A stretch of 35,519 bases of DNA. Source: Halalkalibacterium ligniniphilum (lineage in GTDB: Bacteria > Bacillota > Bacilli > Bacillales > Bacillaceae_D). Shown one piece after another: positions 7,998-16,268 of the stretch. The position numbers and the translations under genes were made by a program. Numbering within the stretch: the first letter of the stretch is position 1; the number at the start of each line of letters is the position of its first letter. The stretch covers positions 1 to 35,519 of the forward strand of contig NZ_ANNK01000058.1 in NCBI RefSeq assembly GCF_000334155.1, written 5' to 3'. Below the pieces are notes generated by a model. That model had not been told where the DNA came from and did not search any database. It was given only the letters and a program-made list of their open reading frames with translations.

Positions 7998-8786
7998 ATG
8001 GACGCGACAATGGTCGAAAGAAAAAAAAGCGTAGACACTGTCTATGAGGTGAAAGATCTCAATTTATGGTACGGAAAGCAGCATGCATTAAAAAATATAT
8101 CCTTCTCAATTGATGAGTCACAGGTGACGGCAATTATTGGGCCCTCTGGATGTGGAAAATCAACGTTTATTAAAACACTAAATTTAATGATTAACATGAT
8201 TCCTTCTGTAAAAATGTCAGGAGAAATTAATTACAAAGGCAACAACTTGCTTTCAACAAAAGTGGATCTTGTTGACCTTCGTCAAAAGGTCGGCATGGTG
8301 TTTCAAAAACCGAATCCATTTCCGAAATCGATTTATGAGAATGTAGCATATGGTCCGAAGGTACATGGGATTAAAAAGAAAAAAGTTCTTGATGAAATTG
8401 TCGAAAAAAGCTTAAAAAATGCTTTTTTATGGGATGAAGTAAAGGATCGTCTTCATGCAAACGCAATGGGGTTATCTGGTGGTCAGCAACAACGTCTTTG
8501 TATTGCGCGTGCCCTTGCTACAGAGCCAAGTGTATTGCTAATGGATGAACCGACCTCTGCTCTTGATCCGATTTCTACGACAAAGATCGAGGAATTAATC
8601 AGTGAGCTGAAAAAGAACTACACGATTGTGATCGTGACCCACAATATGCAGCAAGCTGCACGGATTTCAGACCAAACGGCCTTTTTCTACATGGGAGAGC
8701 TAGTAGAAATCGGAGAGACGAATCAAATTTTCACAAGTCCAATAAATAAAAAAACAGAAGAATACATTACTGGACAATTCGGTTAA
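7998..8786 (+). CDS. pstB: Phosphate ABC transporter ATPase PstB, copy 2
   Basis: Second PstB ATPase. The ATG at 7998 is preferred to the in-frame ATG at 7992 because AGAGGGA (7984-7990) is 7 bases from it but only one base from the earlier codon. The product is 262 residues. Walker A (GPSGCGKST), signature (GLSGGQQQR), Walker B ([13 protein letters not shown]) and the switch histidine ([10 protein letters not shown]) are all intact, as is the PstB-specific [14 protein letters not shown] block. It clearly resembles copy 1 along its length and follows it by 14 bases. Two ATPases could form homo- or heterodimers on the single PstCA pair. Confidence 0.95.
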   Translation: MDATMVERKKSVDTVYEVKDLNLWYGKQHALKNISFSIDESQVTAIIGPSGCGKSTFIKTLNLMINMIPSVKMSGEINYKGNNLLSTKVDLVDLRQKVGMVFQKPNPFPKSIYENVAYGPKVHGIKKKKVLDEIVEKSLKNAFLWDEVKDRLHANAMGLSGGQQQRLCIARALATEPSVLLMDEPTSALDPISTTKIEELISELKKNYTIVIVTHNMQQAARISDQTAFFYMGELVEIGETNQIFTSPINKKTEEYITGQFG

Positions 8787-8847
8787 AGCGAGTTGATCGG
8801 ACAATACTGAAGCCTTTTTTCTTTTTTTTTGAAAAAAGAGGTAGGGC

Positions 8848-8880
8848 GTCAGTTCAACTGAATGAAACAATGAAGCCTCC
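8848..8880. repeat. Possible relic of repeat family B, inverted
   Basis: TGAAACAATGAAGC (8863-8876) and the preceding TCAGTTCAACTG match, in inverted orientation, the end of the family B repeats at 20525 and 30095 (their TTCATTGTTTCACCAAC block). Only the core aligns, so this may be a decayed copy or a chance match. Just before it, CTTTTTTC (8814-8821) and GAAAAAAG (8831-8838) flank a T-rich loop that may act as a weak terminator after pstB copy 2. Confidence 0.3.
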
Positions 8881-8927
8881 CTTTTGATTGAGAAGAGTTC
8901 TCCGTGTTACTTGAAGAGCTGGTTTTC

Positions 8928-9020
8928 ATGAATGATAAAACTGGTGTGGTGGTGAGCATTTTTCTTAAAACTGCTATTGTCCTCCTTGTACTAGAAATTT
9001 TAAACAAGTTAGGTGGTTAA
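8928..9020 (+). CDS. Possible 30-residue membrane peptide before phoU
   Basis: An ATG at 8928 opens a 30-codon frame ending 3 bases before the phoU ATG. The residues run MNDKTG, then a hydrophobic stretch VVVSIFLKTAIVLLVLEIL, then NKLGG. That is the shape of a single-pass membrane peptide. The ribosome binding site is weak (GAAGAG, 12 bases upstream), and the phoU ribosome binding site AGGTGG overlaps its last codons, which would fit translational coupling. The hydrophobicity could also come by chance from T-rich DNA. I recognise no homologue. Confidence 0.25.
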   Translation: MNDKTGVVVSIFLKTAIVLLVLEILNKLGG

Positions 9021-9023
9021 ATC

Positions 9024-9674
9024 ATGCTACGAACCTCTTTCCATCAAAAAATTGATGAAATTAAAGAAAAAATTATTTTCATGGGAAAAGAAACGGAACG
9101 ACAGTTAAACAAAGCAATCGAAGCGATTTCAAATCCTGATGCGGAGTTAAAGGAATCAATCATCCGTGAAGATAAAGAAATTAATAAGCTTGAATTAGAC
9201 ATTAACAATGAGGTGTTTCTCCTAATTGCAAAACAGCAGCCAGTGGCCTCTGATTTACGTAAATTAATTGTCGCCTTGAAAATCTCAAGTGATTTAGAAC
9301 GAGTCGGTGATTTAGCCGTCGACATGGCTAAGGTGTCAAGGAGATTAGACGTCACCGTTTTTAAAGAGAAGCGAGAGGCTCTATTAGAAATTGCAGAGCA
9401 GGCAAAATTTATGCTGAATGAAGCGCTTGAGGCCTATAAAACAAGCAATATTCTGTCGGCTCAAAAGCTCGCCACCTTAGATGACAAGGTCGATACATTA
9501 TTCAGTGAGTTCATTAAAGGGTTGTTCCGTGAAGGGGTTTCAAAGCATGATGCTGAGCAGGTCACACAGCTAGCCTTTATCGCTCGTTACATTGAGAGAA
9601 TTGCAGATTACGGAACCAACCTAGGTGAATGGGTAGTCTATGAGGTAAACGGAAAGCATTTTGATTTAAACTAA
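9024..9674 (+). CDS. phoU: Phosphate signalling protein PhoU
   Basis: PhoU links the Pst transporter to the PhoR sensor kinase and damps the phosphate response and uptake. The 216-residue protein is all helical and has the two tandem three-helix repeats of the family. The metal-binding motifs are visible: DLERVGDLAVDMAK near residues 92-105 and YIERIADYGTNLGEW near 189-203, matching the family's E(x)nRxxD pattern. The start ATG follows TTAGGTGG. It lies 237 bases after pstB copy 2, so it may be cotranscribed by read-through or have its own promoter; I see no Pho box directly in front of it. Confidence 0.95.
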   Translation: MLRTSFHQKIDEIKEKIIFMGKETERQLNKAIEAISNPDAELKESIIREDKEINKLELDINNEVFLLIAKQQPVASDLRKLIVALKISSDLERVGDLAVDMAKVSRRLDVTVFKEKREALLEIAEQAKFMLNEALEAYKTSNILSAQKLATLDDKVDTLFSEFIKGLFREGVSKHDAEQVTQLAFIARYIERIADYGTNLGEWVVYEVNGKHFDLN

Positions 9675-9683
9675 CGGAGAAGA

Positions 9684-9720
9684 AGAGATCGTCTGCTTGT
9701 GAGCAATGGTCTCTTTTTTT
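9684..9720 (+). terminator. Rho-independent terminator after phoU
   Basis: AGAGATCGT (9684-9692) pairs with ATGGTCTCT (9706-9714) through three wobble pairs, with an inner TGCT/AGCA stem, followed by a run of T's. It closes the phosphate module. Confidence 0.85.
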
Positions 9721-9850
9721 ATGTCAATAGCCTTCATTATAAGGGAAGGAATGCATTTTACATGGAGGCTCTTGATTGTACTTAAAAAATGGAGCACAAA
9801 CCTTTTCTTCGTCTATTTTTAGTATAAAATGGGATGTATAAGATGCGCTT

Positions 9851-9874
9851 TTTAGCGATAAAAACATCGCTGAA
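9851..9874 (+). promoter_or_regulatory. Candidate upstream activator site for rocD
   Basis: AGCGAT (9854-9859) and ATCGCT (9866-9871) form an inverted repeat around a 6-base A-rich spacer, flanked by TT and AA that extend the dyad. It lies about 50 bases before the SigL -24 element, where an enhancer-binding activator such as RocR would bind. The sequence differs from the B. subtilis RocR sites I remember, so the assignment rests on position and symmetry. Confidence 0.4.
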
Positions 9875-9922
9875 CAGTGAAAACCGGCATGTATTGTTTT
9901 TTCCATTTTCTTTACGTTTAAC

Positions 9923-9940
9923 TTGGCTTGTTTCTTGCAT
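9923..9940 (+). promoter_or_regulatory. SigL (sigma-54) -24/-12 promoter of rocD
   Basis: TTGGCTTGTTTCTTGCAT fits the sigma-54 consensus TTGGCAC-N5-TTGCAT. The invariant GG (9925-9926) and GC (9937-9938) are exactly 10 bases apart. It ends 34 bases before the rocD start. SigL controls roc genes in Bacillus subtilis together with RocR, so both the sequence and the downstream gene support the call. Transcription would require an enhancer-binding activator. Confidence 0.85.
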
Positions 9941-9974
9941 AAAGTATGAAGAGAGGAACAAGGAGGCGATTCCA

Positions 9975-11168
9975 GTGACACGATCAGATGAGATAATTAA
10001 ACAAACGGAGCAGTATGGGGCGCATAACTATCACCCTCTACCGATTGTGATTTCAAGAGGAGAAGGAGCCTGGGTAGAGGACCCTGAAGGAAACCGATAT
10101 CTGGATATGCTAAGTGCCTACTCAGCTGTCAATCAAGGACACCGTCACCCGAAAATCATTGCAGCGCTAAATAAGCAAGCCGACCGGATTACGTTAACCT
10201 CTAGAGCCTTTCATCATGATCAGCTCGGGCCCTTTTATGAAAAAGTGGCAAAACTGACGAAAAAAGAGATGGTGCTACCAATGAACACAGGCGCTGAAGC
10301 GGTGGAAACTGCAGTCAAAGCAGCAAGGCGTTGGGCATATGATGTGAAAGGTGTTGAAGACAACCAAGCAGAGATCATCGTTTGTGAAAATAATTTTCAC
10401 GGTCGGACGATGACGGCGGTTTCCCTTTCTTCGAACCCAGAATACAAACGGGGATTTGGACCGATGCTGCCAGGGGTTAAGGTGATTCCGTTTGGGGAAG
10501 CAGCTGCCTTAGAAGCAGCGATTACAAAAAACACAGCTGCTTTTCTTGTTGAGCCGATTCAAGGAGAGGCAGGCATCATTATCCCTCCTGATGGGTATTT
10601 AGCAAAGGTTCGTGAGATTTGTTCCCGTCATCATATTTTGTTTATCGCTGATGAAATTCAAGCGGGGCTTGGTCGCTCAGGAAAGCTTTTTGCAAGTGAC
10701 TGGGAGGTCGTGGTACCGGATATGTACATTTTAGGTAAGGCTCTCGGTGGAGGAGTCATACCGATTTCAGTCGTGGCGGCAAATCGTGATGTGTTAGGAG
10801 TATTCGAACCGGGCTCCCACGGTTCGACATTCGGTGGAAATCCATTAGCCTGTGCAGTGGCGATTGCTTCACTTGAGGTGATGGAAGAAGAAGGACTTGT
10901 GGATCGTTCCCATCAGCTCGGACATTACGTGATGGAAGAGCTGGCGAAAGTAAGCCATCCTGATATTAAAGAAATAAGAGGGCGCGGTCTGTTTATTGGT
11001 ATTGAGCTCCGTGTGCCTGCACGACCGTATTGCGAACGTTTAAAAGAACAAGGCATTCTTTGCAAAGAAACCCATGATCATGTCATCCGCCTCGCACCTC
11101 CTTTGGTGATTGCTGAAGAAGATTTAAAATGGGCATTAGAAAAAATTCGAGCGGTGTTCACTTCTTAA
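9975..11168 (+). CDS. rocD: Ornithine aminotransferase RocD
   Basis: Converts ornithine and 2-oxoglutarate to glutamate semialdehyde and glutamate, using pyridoxal phosphate, in arginine breakdown. The GTG at 9975 is chosen because AAGGAGGCGA precedes it and because it lies downstream of the SigL promoter; a longer in-frame reading from 9834 would cross that promoter. The 397-residue product has the class III aminotransferase marks: [16 protein letters not shown] for cofactor phosphate binding, [40 protein letters not shown] with the cofactor Asp, and the Schiff-base lysine in [13 protein letters not shown]. The order rocD then rocF makes a pathway unit: arginase supplies the ornithine used here. 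Confidence 0.95.
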   Translation: MTRSDEIIKQTEQYGAHNYHPLPIVISRGEGAWVEDPEGNRYLDMLSAYSAVNQGHRHPKIIAALNKQADRITLTSRAFHHDQLGPFYEKVAKLTKKEMVLPMNTGAEAVETAVKAARRWAYDVKGVEDNQAEIIVCENNFHGRTMTAVSLSSNPEYKRGFGPMLPGVKVIPFGEAAALEAAITKNTAAFLVEPIQGEAGIIIPPDGYLAKVREICSRHHILFIADEIQAGLGRSGKLFASDWEVVVPDMYILGKALGGGVIPISVVAANRDVLGVFEPGSHGSTFGGNPLACAVAIASLEVMEEEGLVDRSHQLGHYVMEELAKVSHPDIKEIRGRGLFIGIELRVPARPYCERLKEQGILCKETHDHVIRLAPPLVIAEEDLKWALEKIRAVFTS

Positions 11169-11316
11169 TGTAAGGATAGGTAAGGTGGTAGAATGTTTAC
11201 TACCTTGCCTTATCGTCAGAAGATTGACACCTTTGAAATGATTCGGCAAGATGAAGGTGAGTACATCGTTTTTCTATAGAAATCCAACGGTCTGCTTCAG
11301 ACAAAGGAGAGAGATT

Positions 11317-12213
11317 ATGGAAAAAATAGGCATTATCGGTGTTCCAATGGATTTAGGACAAAACCGTCGTGGGGTCGATATGGGACCTAGTGCCATCCGG
11401 TATGCAGGTTTGACGCAGCGCTTGCAAAATCTCGGATTTGAGGTCCATGATTTAGGCGACATTCCAATTAACCATCCAGGCGAAGTAAAAGCGGAGCATA
11501 GTAATTTAAAAAACCTAGGTGAAGTGGTTAAAGCGAATGATTTATTACGTCAGCATATCGAAAAAATACAAGCAGATGGATATTTCCCTTTAGTTCTCGG
11601 TGGGGATCATAGCATTGCGATTGGAACATTAGCTGGTGTAACAAAGCACCGAAAAAATCTAGGGGTTATTTGGTATGATGCCCATGGTGATTTGAATACA
11701 GCAGAAACGTCTCCTTCTGGAAATATTCACGGTATGCCTCTTGCAGTGAGTCTTGGGATCGGTCATAAGGCTCTAACGACAATTGGTGGATTCGCTCCGA
11801 AAATCAAGCCTGAAAACATCGTTATTATCGGTGCTCGGTCGTTGGATGATGGGGAAAAGGAATACATTCGAGAGAAAGGCATCAACATTTTTACGATGCA
11901 TGAAATTGACCGACTTGGCATGACTGCTGTGATGGAAGCTGCGATTGCTCATGTGACAAAGGGAATGGACGGGGTTCACTTAAGCCTCGACCTTGATGGG
12001 CTAGATCCTAATGATGCGCCAGGTGTAGGAACCCCTGTGATTGGCGGACTTTCTTATCGAGAGAGTCATTTAGCGATGGAAATGCTAGCTGAGGCGAACA
12101 TCATTACCTCTGCTGAGTTTGTAGAGGTAAATCCCATATTAGATGAACGAAATAAAACAGCAGAAGTGGCTGTTGCGCTCATTGGCTCGTTATTTGGTGA
12201 AAAGCTCCTTTAG
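11317..12213 (+). CDS. rocF: Arginase RocF
   Basis: Hydrolyses arginine to ornithine and urea with a two-manganese centre. The ATG at 11317 is chosen from AAAGGAGAGAG just upstream; a longer frame starting at 11251 lacks a ribosome binding site. The 298 residues match the Bacillus enzyme length. Metal-binding motifs are intact: GGDHSIAIG, WYDAHGDLNT, and SLDLDGLDPNDAPGVGTPV, and the C-terminal EFVEVNPILD segment is present. It lies 148 bases after rocD, a gap holding an imperfect hairpin but no clear promoter, so it is probably read from the rocD promoter. The urea produced could feed the urea uptake and use genes at the window's end. Confidence 0.96.
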   Translation: MEKIGIIGVPMDLGQNRRGVDMGPSAIRYAGLTQRLQNLGFEVHDLGDIPINHPGEVKAEHSNLKNLGEVVKANDLLRQHIEKIQADGYFPLVLGGDHSIAIGTLAGVTKHRKNLGVIWYDAHGDLNTAETSPSGNIHGMPLAVSLGIGHKALTTIGGFAPKIKPENIVIIGARSLDDGEKEYIREKGINIFTMHEIDRLGMTAVMEAAIAHVTKGMDGVHLSLDLDGLDPNDAPGVGTPVIGGLSYRESHLAMEMLAEANIITSAEFVEVNPILDERNKTAEVAVALIGSLFGEKLL

Positions 12214-12227
12214 TAGGAGGCTTTTTA
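12201..12227 (+). terminator. Rho-independent terminator overlapping the rocF stop
   Basis: AGCTCCT (12203-12209) pairs with AGGAGGCT (12215-12222) with one bulged G, followed by T's. The stop codon of rocF lies in the loop. Confidence 0.65.
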
Positions 12228-12321
12228 TATGAGTCAACAGGGAAAAAGTGAAGCATCTGCTCCAGTTGCTGTTTTTGATTTGAAACGTGTGCAGTCTTGT
12301 AAGACGTGCTCTTTCTTTTTA

Positions 12322-12351
12322 TTAGGCTTCCGGGAAGATTTTGATTATAAT
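12322..12351 (+). promoter_or_regulatory. Possible promoter for the YisL-like gene
   Basis: A perfect TATAAT at 12346-12351 lies 50 bases before the gene; the -35 (TTAGGC at 12322, 18-base spacer) is poor. Confidence 0.4.
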
Positions 12352-12402
12352 GGAGAGGGGCTTTGAATGTGGATACATCATGTGAAAGGAGGATAATAGA
12401 TA

Positions 12403-12762
12403 ATGGATGTATTACTTACGATTCACCGCGATTCTTGGGCGGTATTAATTGTTCTCTTTCTCGTTAGTTACTTCTTACTAAAAACAGGGAAAGGGAAAGC
12501 AGGAAAAATTGTACATATGATTGTGCGCCTTTTCTATCTCATTATGATCATCACAGGTATTGGTTCGCTCATTGCGTATAATTTTGCTGCCATGTACATT
12601 GTAAAAGGCATTCTGGCGATTGCTTTGATTTACGTGATCGAGATGATTTTAGTCCGTACAGCGAAAGGAACCTTAGGTGGCAAAGCAGCAACCTATTGGC
12701 TCGCTTTCATTATTCTACTCGTCATTGTCGTTCTTATGGGCTTTGGCGTCATTCGTTTTTAG
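12403..12762 (+). CDS. YisL-like small membrane protein (DUF1516 type)
   Basis: A 119-residue integral membrane protein with four hydrophobic segments at about residues 13-27, 40-60, 62-82 and 95-117. The lysine-rich loop KTGKGKAGKIVHMIVRLFYL between the first and second helices and the MILVRTAKGTLGGK loop between the third and fourth are like those of Bacillus YisL. The pattern of a KxxHMxxRLFY motif supports the family from memory. The function of this family is unknown. An AGGAGGATAATAG ribosome binding site precedes the ATG. It forms a single-gene unit between a TATAAT promoter and a terminator. Confidence 0.75.
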   Translation: MDVLLTIHRDSWAVLIVLFLVSYFLLKTGKGKAGKIVHMIVRLFYLIMIITGIGSLIAYNFAAMYIVKGILAIALIYVIEMILVRTAKGTLGGKAATYWLAFIILLVIVVLMGFGVIRF

Positions 12763-12770
12763 CTGACAGA

Positions 12771-12796
12771 GGCTGACTTTTTTGTCAGCCTTTTTT
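12771..12796 (+). terminator. Rho-independent terminator after YisL-like gene
   Basis: GGCTGAC (12771-12777) and GTCAGCC (12784-12790) form a perfect 7-bp stem with a T6 loop, then six T's. Confidence 0.9.
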
Positions 12797-12912
12797 CATT
12801 GTCTCAAATAAGTGCACCTTATTCTGTAATATTGTGGAAATGAATAAAGGGCGTAGAGTGATTATGATAAAATAAAAGAAACCAGACAGGTTAGTGTGGA
12901 GGGAGAAACGAG

Positions 12913-13353
12913 ATGGAATGGCAGCTTAAAGCGTTTCAAGAGTTATCTTTAGATGAACTATATGAAATCATAAAACTGCGAATCAATGTTTTTGTTGTAG
13001 AACAAACTTGTCCTTATCAAGAGCTTGATGATTTTGATCGAGATGCCGTCCATTTATGTGCATGGGAGCATGGACGACTTGTGGCATATGCACGAATTTT
13101 AAAAGCAGGTAGTAAATATAACGAAGCTTCGATTGGACGTGTCATTGTCAATCCAGTAGATCGAAGCAGGGGTTTTGGAAAAATGCTGTTTAGACGAGCC
13201 CTTAACTATTGTACAGAGGTCCTGAATGAAACAAAGGTGAAAATTCAAGCGCAAACCTATTTGCGTGCCTTTTATGGTTCATTTGGCTTTCAAGAAATTT
13301 CTGACGTGTATGATGAGGATGGCATTCCACATGTAGATATGATGAAATCATGA
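12913..13353 (+). CDS. GNAT acetyltransferase, ElaA family
   Basis: A 146-residue acyltransferase of the GNAT fold, which transfers an acetyl group from acetyl-CoA to an amine; the substrate is unknown. It follows the ElaA pattern closely: LYEIIKLRINVFVVEQ, then CPYQELDDFDRDAVHL, LVAYARILK, the acetyl-CoA loop IGRVIVNPVDRSRGFGKML, AQTYLRAFYGSFGF, and the family's C-terminal YDEDGIPHVDM. All core elements are present. It ends 17 bases before the likely start of the AddB-like gene, with an ATGA overlap with an earlier in-frame ATG, so the two are probably in one operon. No functional link to DNA repair is known. Confidence 0.9.
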   Translation: MEWQLKAFQELSLDELYEIIKLRINVFVVEQTCPYQELDDFDRDAVHLCAWEHGRLVAYARILKAGSKYNEASIGRVIVNPVDRSRGFGKMLFRRALNYCTEVLNETKVKIQAQTYLRAFYGSFGFQEISDVYDEDGIPHVDMMKS

Positions 13354-13370
13354 AAAATGAGGTGAAGATC

Positions 13371-16268
13371 ATGTCACAGCATCAAATCATCCGATCGCAT
13401 TTAAAAGAGATTGCAGCTGAGCCACGGTTGAAGAAGTGGTTTGACTGGCAACGAATGGAGAGAAAGCCACTTTATTATTTGCTTCCATCCACTCAGTGGC
13501 TACAAACGGCTCGGAAGCGGCAGCCAGGAATGAAGTTTACGACATTTGACGATGTAGCAGAGGTCGTTTTGAAGCAAGCCAATTATTCTTATATAGCGAT
13601 TGGTGAAGAGGAACGAACGTTGTGGTTTCAACAGTTTTTGGAGGACGGCCTCCTCTCCGAAGAAGCAGAGGAAGAAGAGACATTTTACAGCAAAGTGAAT
13701 GGTTATGCCGATACTTATGGACAAATAAAGCGATTAGGATTAACGGTTGAAGAGGGAGCAAGTGGACTTGAGCGGTTAAAGCCATTGTTTTCGAAGTATG
13801 AGAAGCAAGCCATAGAAGAGCGCGGCTTACTTGATCCAGAAAATCGAATCCTTCAAGGGGCCAAGCTTCTTCAGGAAAATCGCCATCCATGGGCAATCGG
13901 TGGTATCGTTATTGACGGCTTTTACGATTTTAGCCCACTGCAATATAAGCTGCTAATAGCACTTGTTGAGGCGAATATCCCGATAACGATTTATTTGCCA
14001 GCAAGCTTTGCCGCGTCGATACTAGAAGATACGATGTCCCAGCTTAAAAAAATTGGTTTTGTTGAAGCCCGAGCCTCAGAACGAGACCAAGATAAGCCCA
14101 TCACTGAAACGATTCAGCTAAGGACGGCTTCGACAATAGAAGAGCAGCTGTACGGGGTCCTTCACGATATCATTGAGGAAGAAAAACCTTACGACTTATA
14201 TGGTGTATTACTTGTGAATGAAAGGCAAGAACGTGTGGAGCTTGAACGTTTGACAAAGGAGCTTGACATCCCTCTTCAAGTGCCAAGAAAGCAGCAAGTA
14301 GGGGATACGCAGATGTACGGTTTACTTGATCTTTGGTTACGTGCTCCACATTTTTCCACGAAGTGGGAGCAATTGCCGGTGCTTGAGCAGGTCATGAAGG
14401 TGCTCTTTATTACAGGGAGACAGTTCATGATGATAAAAGAAGAATTTATTCGAACCAATAAAGTTATCGATCCTTCAGTAAGTCAATTGTTTACAGCATT
14501 GACGCAAAATAAATGGAAGAAAAAAGGTCGTTTTATTGATTTCTTGCAGCTTCTTGAAGAGGGAATTCATGAAAGCGGCATTTTAACACATTTGGAGACT
14601 GCATTAGCGATGACAGACAACACATTTGTGGCAAAGCAACTCGCCACAGAATATCGTGCCCTGCAGATTCTTTTACAAGTGATAAAAGAAAAACACGACG
14701 AATTTATCGACAATGGCTTGAGCTCCTTTTCGATTCGCTTCGAGCTGTTTCAAGAGTGGCTTTTCGATACCGCTCAGAAGGCGAGTTTTTCGATCGAACG
14801 AGGGGATCCGCACGGTTTAGCTGTGCATACATGGCGAGATGTTGCTCTCTTTAAAGGCACCCACCTTTATGTCATTGGTATGAATGAAGGCATCTTTCCT
14901 GCACAGCATCAATTAGGTGGATACATGCAGGAAAAAGAATTGTATCAGCTACCAATCCCTTATGGCCGTCCTACTCAAGCAACCTCTCGTAAAAAACAGG
15001 ATGCTTATTTTCAACAGCTCTTTTACCTTGCCGATACGATTACCTTTTCCTATGTCAAAGGCGTAAATCTAGAAAACCCATTGCTGCCTTCTCCATATCT
15101 TGAACCATATCTTTATTTAGAAAATCATCAATGGACATGGGAAAAGCGAATGCGTAGAGCTAATGCAGCTTCTAAAACCGATCAAATGTTTAAAGGTGCT
15201 TATCTCCTTGGGAAGGGAGATCAGCTTGATGAAATGACGCCTGAGCTAACGGCATTCCAAGCGAATGTAAGGCGCCTTGAAACAGGGGAGGAAAAAATCA
15301 CTGTCGATCGCCTCGCCCGTAAAGATGTCGTCGCTATTACAGAGCTAGAGAGCTATGCACGCTGTCCATTTCGCTATGCCATGGAACGAGTGTTTGAAGT
15401 GAAGGAGCCGTTGCAGCAGCAAGAGAGAATCTCTCCCCTTGATCTCGGAAGGCTCGTCCATCAGCTAATCGAGGCATTCTACAAAAACATGAATATGATC
15501 GGTGTCTCCTTCGGTTCGTTATCTGAAGAGGTAAAAGAGCAGGCGTTTCAGATGTTAATGGATCGATTTAATGAATTATGGCAAGGGATTGAGCAGGCGA
15601 GCTTAGAGATATCTAGACTCGATTTAGAACTGGCAAAAAGGGAATGGAGCAGACGTCTGAAAAAATGGTGGGCGGCTGAACGGAAGCATTTTTGGGATCA
15701 TCCTGATGTGGCGACAATGGCGATTTACGCCCTTGAACGAACAGTATGCTTTCCGATTGAGCTACCGGGTGGACGAACGCTAACATTGACGGGAAAAGTT
15801 GATCGCATTGATGCAGATAATGAAGGCTTTGTCGTTTATGATTACAAAACTGGAGAAGCACAATTAAAGATATCAAAGCATGTGCCCTCAGGTCTTAAGC
15901 TTCAATTGCCACTCTATCTTATGGCGGTAAAAAATCAAATGGACAACGGAAGAACGGCCCATGGTGCCACGTATATTTCGCTTAGAGACCCTGAAAAACG
16001 CTCTAATAACGGGGTGTGGAAAACAGAGCATGTAGGAAAAGGGTCAAGGTTTCAAGTGTCAAGCTTTTGTAAAAATCGAGAGGACGATCTAGGGGAAGCA
16101 AGCTTTTTAGAAAAATATGAGCTAACGAGCCGGATCGAAGAATTATGGAATGGAATGAATGAAGATTTTTCCGTCCGGCCTCTTGATTGTGCGAAAGGCT
16201 GTCCATATAAATCAGTGTGTCGTGTAACCGATGAGCAAGTTGAGAAAGGAGCAGCGGCGTGGGATTAA
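13371..16268 (+). CDS. AddB-like exonuclease subunit, shortened and divergent
   Basis: Likely second subunit of an AddAB-type helicase-nuclease that resects double-strand breaks. The start at 13371 has GAGGTGA 6 bases upstream; an ATG at 13350 is less well placed. The 965 residues are about 200 shorter than usual AddB. The N-terminus has no Walker A, so no ATPase activity is expected. The nuclease domain is present: LGRLVHQLIEAFY, the KVDRIDADNEGFVVYDYKTGE block (read as GKVDRID and VVYDYKTGE, residues about 805-830) with the D...D-x-K catalytic set. An iron-sulfur cluster is predicted from Cys665 (YARCPFRYA) plus Cys940, Cys944 and Cys950 (CAKGCPYKSVC), the AddB layout. Its stop overlaps the addA-like start by 10 bases. 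Confidence 0.75.
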   Translation: MSQHQIIRSHLKEIAAEPRLKKWFDWQRMERKPLYYLLPSTQWLQTARKRQPGMKFTTFDDVAEVVLKQANYSYIAIGEEERTLWFQQFLEDGLLSEEAEEEETFYSKVNGYADTYGQIKRLGLTVEEGASGLERLKPLFSKYEKQAIEERGLLDPENRILQGAKLLQENRHPWAIGGIVIDGFYDFSPLQYKLLIALVEANIPITIYLPASFAASILEDTMSQLKKIGFVEARASERDQDKPITETIQLRTASTIEEQLYGVLHDIIEEEKPYDLYGVLLVNERQERVELERLTKELDIPLQVPRKQQVGDTQMYGLLDLWLRAPHFSTKWEQLPVLEQVMKVLFITGRQFMMIKEEFIRTNKVIDPSVSQLFTALTQNKWKKKGRFIDFLQLLEEGIHESGILTHLETALAMTDNTFVAKQLATEYRALQILLQVIKEKHDEFIDNGLSSFSIRFELFQEWLFDTAQKASFSIERGDPHGLAVHTWRDVALFKGTHLYVIGMNEGIFPAQHQLGGYMQEKELYQLPIPYGRPTQATSRKKQDAYFQQLFYLADTITFSYVKGVNLENPLLPSPYLEPYLYLENHQWTWEKRMRRANAASKTDQMFKGAYLLGKGDQLDEMTPELTAFQANVRRLETGEEKITVDRLARKDVVAITELESYARCPFRYAMERVFEVKEPLQQQERISPLDLGRLVHQLIEAFYKNMNMIGVSFGSLSEEVKEQAFQMLMDRFNELWQGIEQASLEISRLDLELAKREWSRRLKKWWAAERKHFWDHPDVATMAIYALERTVCFPIELPGGRTLTLTGKVDRIDADNEGFVVYDYKTGEAQLKISKHVPSGLKLQLPLYLMAVKNQMDNGRTAHGATYISLRDPEKRSNNGVWKTEHVGKGSRFQVSSFCKNREDDLGEASFLEKYELTSRIEELWNGMNEDFSVRPLDCAKGCPYKSVCRVTDEQVEKGAAAWD

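Noticed and set aside
11169-11316. Imperfect hairpin in the rocD-rocF gap (GGTAG / CTACC core)
   Set aside because: The stem has several mismatches and no T tract, and the gap holds no second SigL or sigma-A promoter, so I call neither a terminator nor an attenuator.
12229-12366. 45-codon frame after rocF with an SCKTC motif and AGGAGG upstream
   Set aside because: The apparent ribosome binding site is the 3' arm of the rocF terminator, and the frame overlaps the TATAAT of the next gene. No family resemblance is seen.
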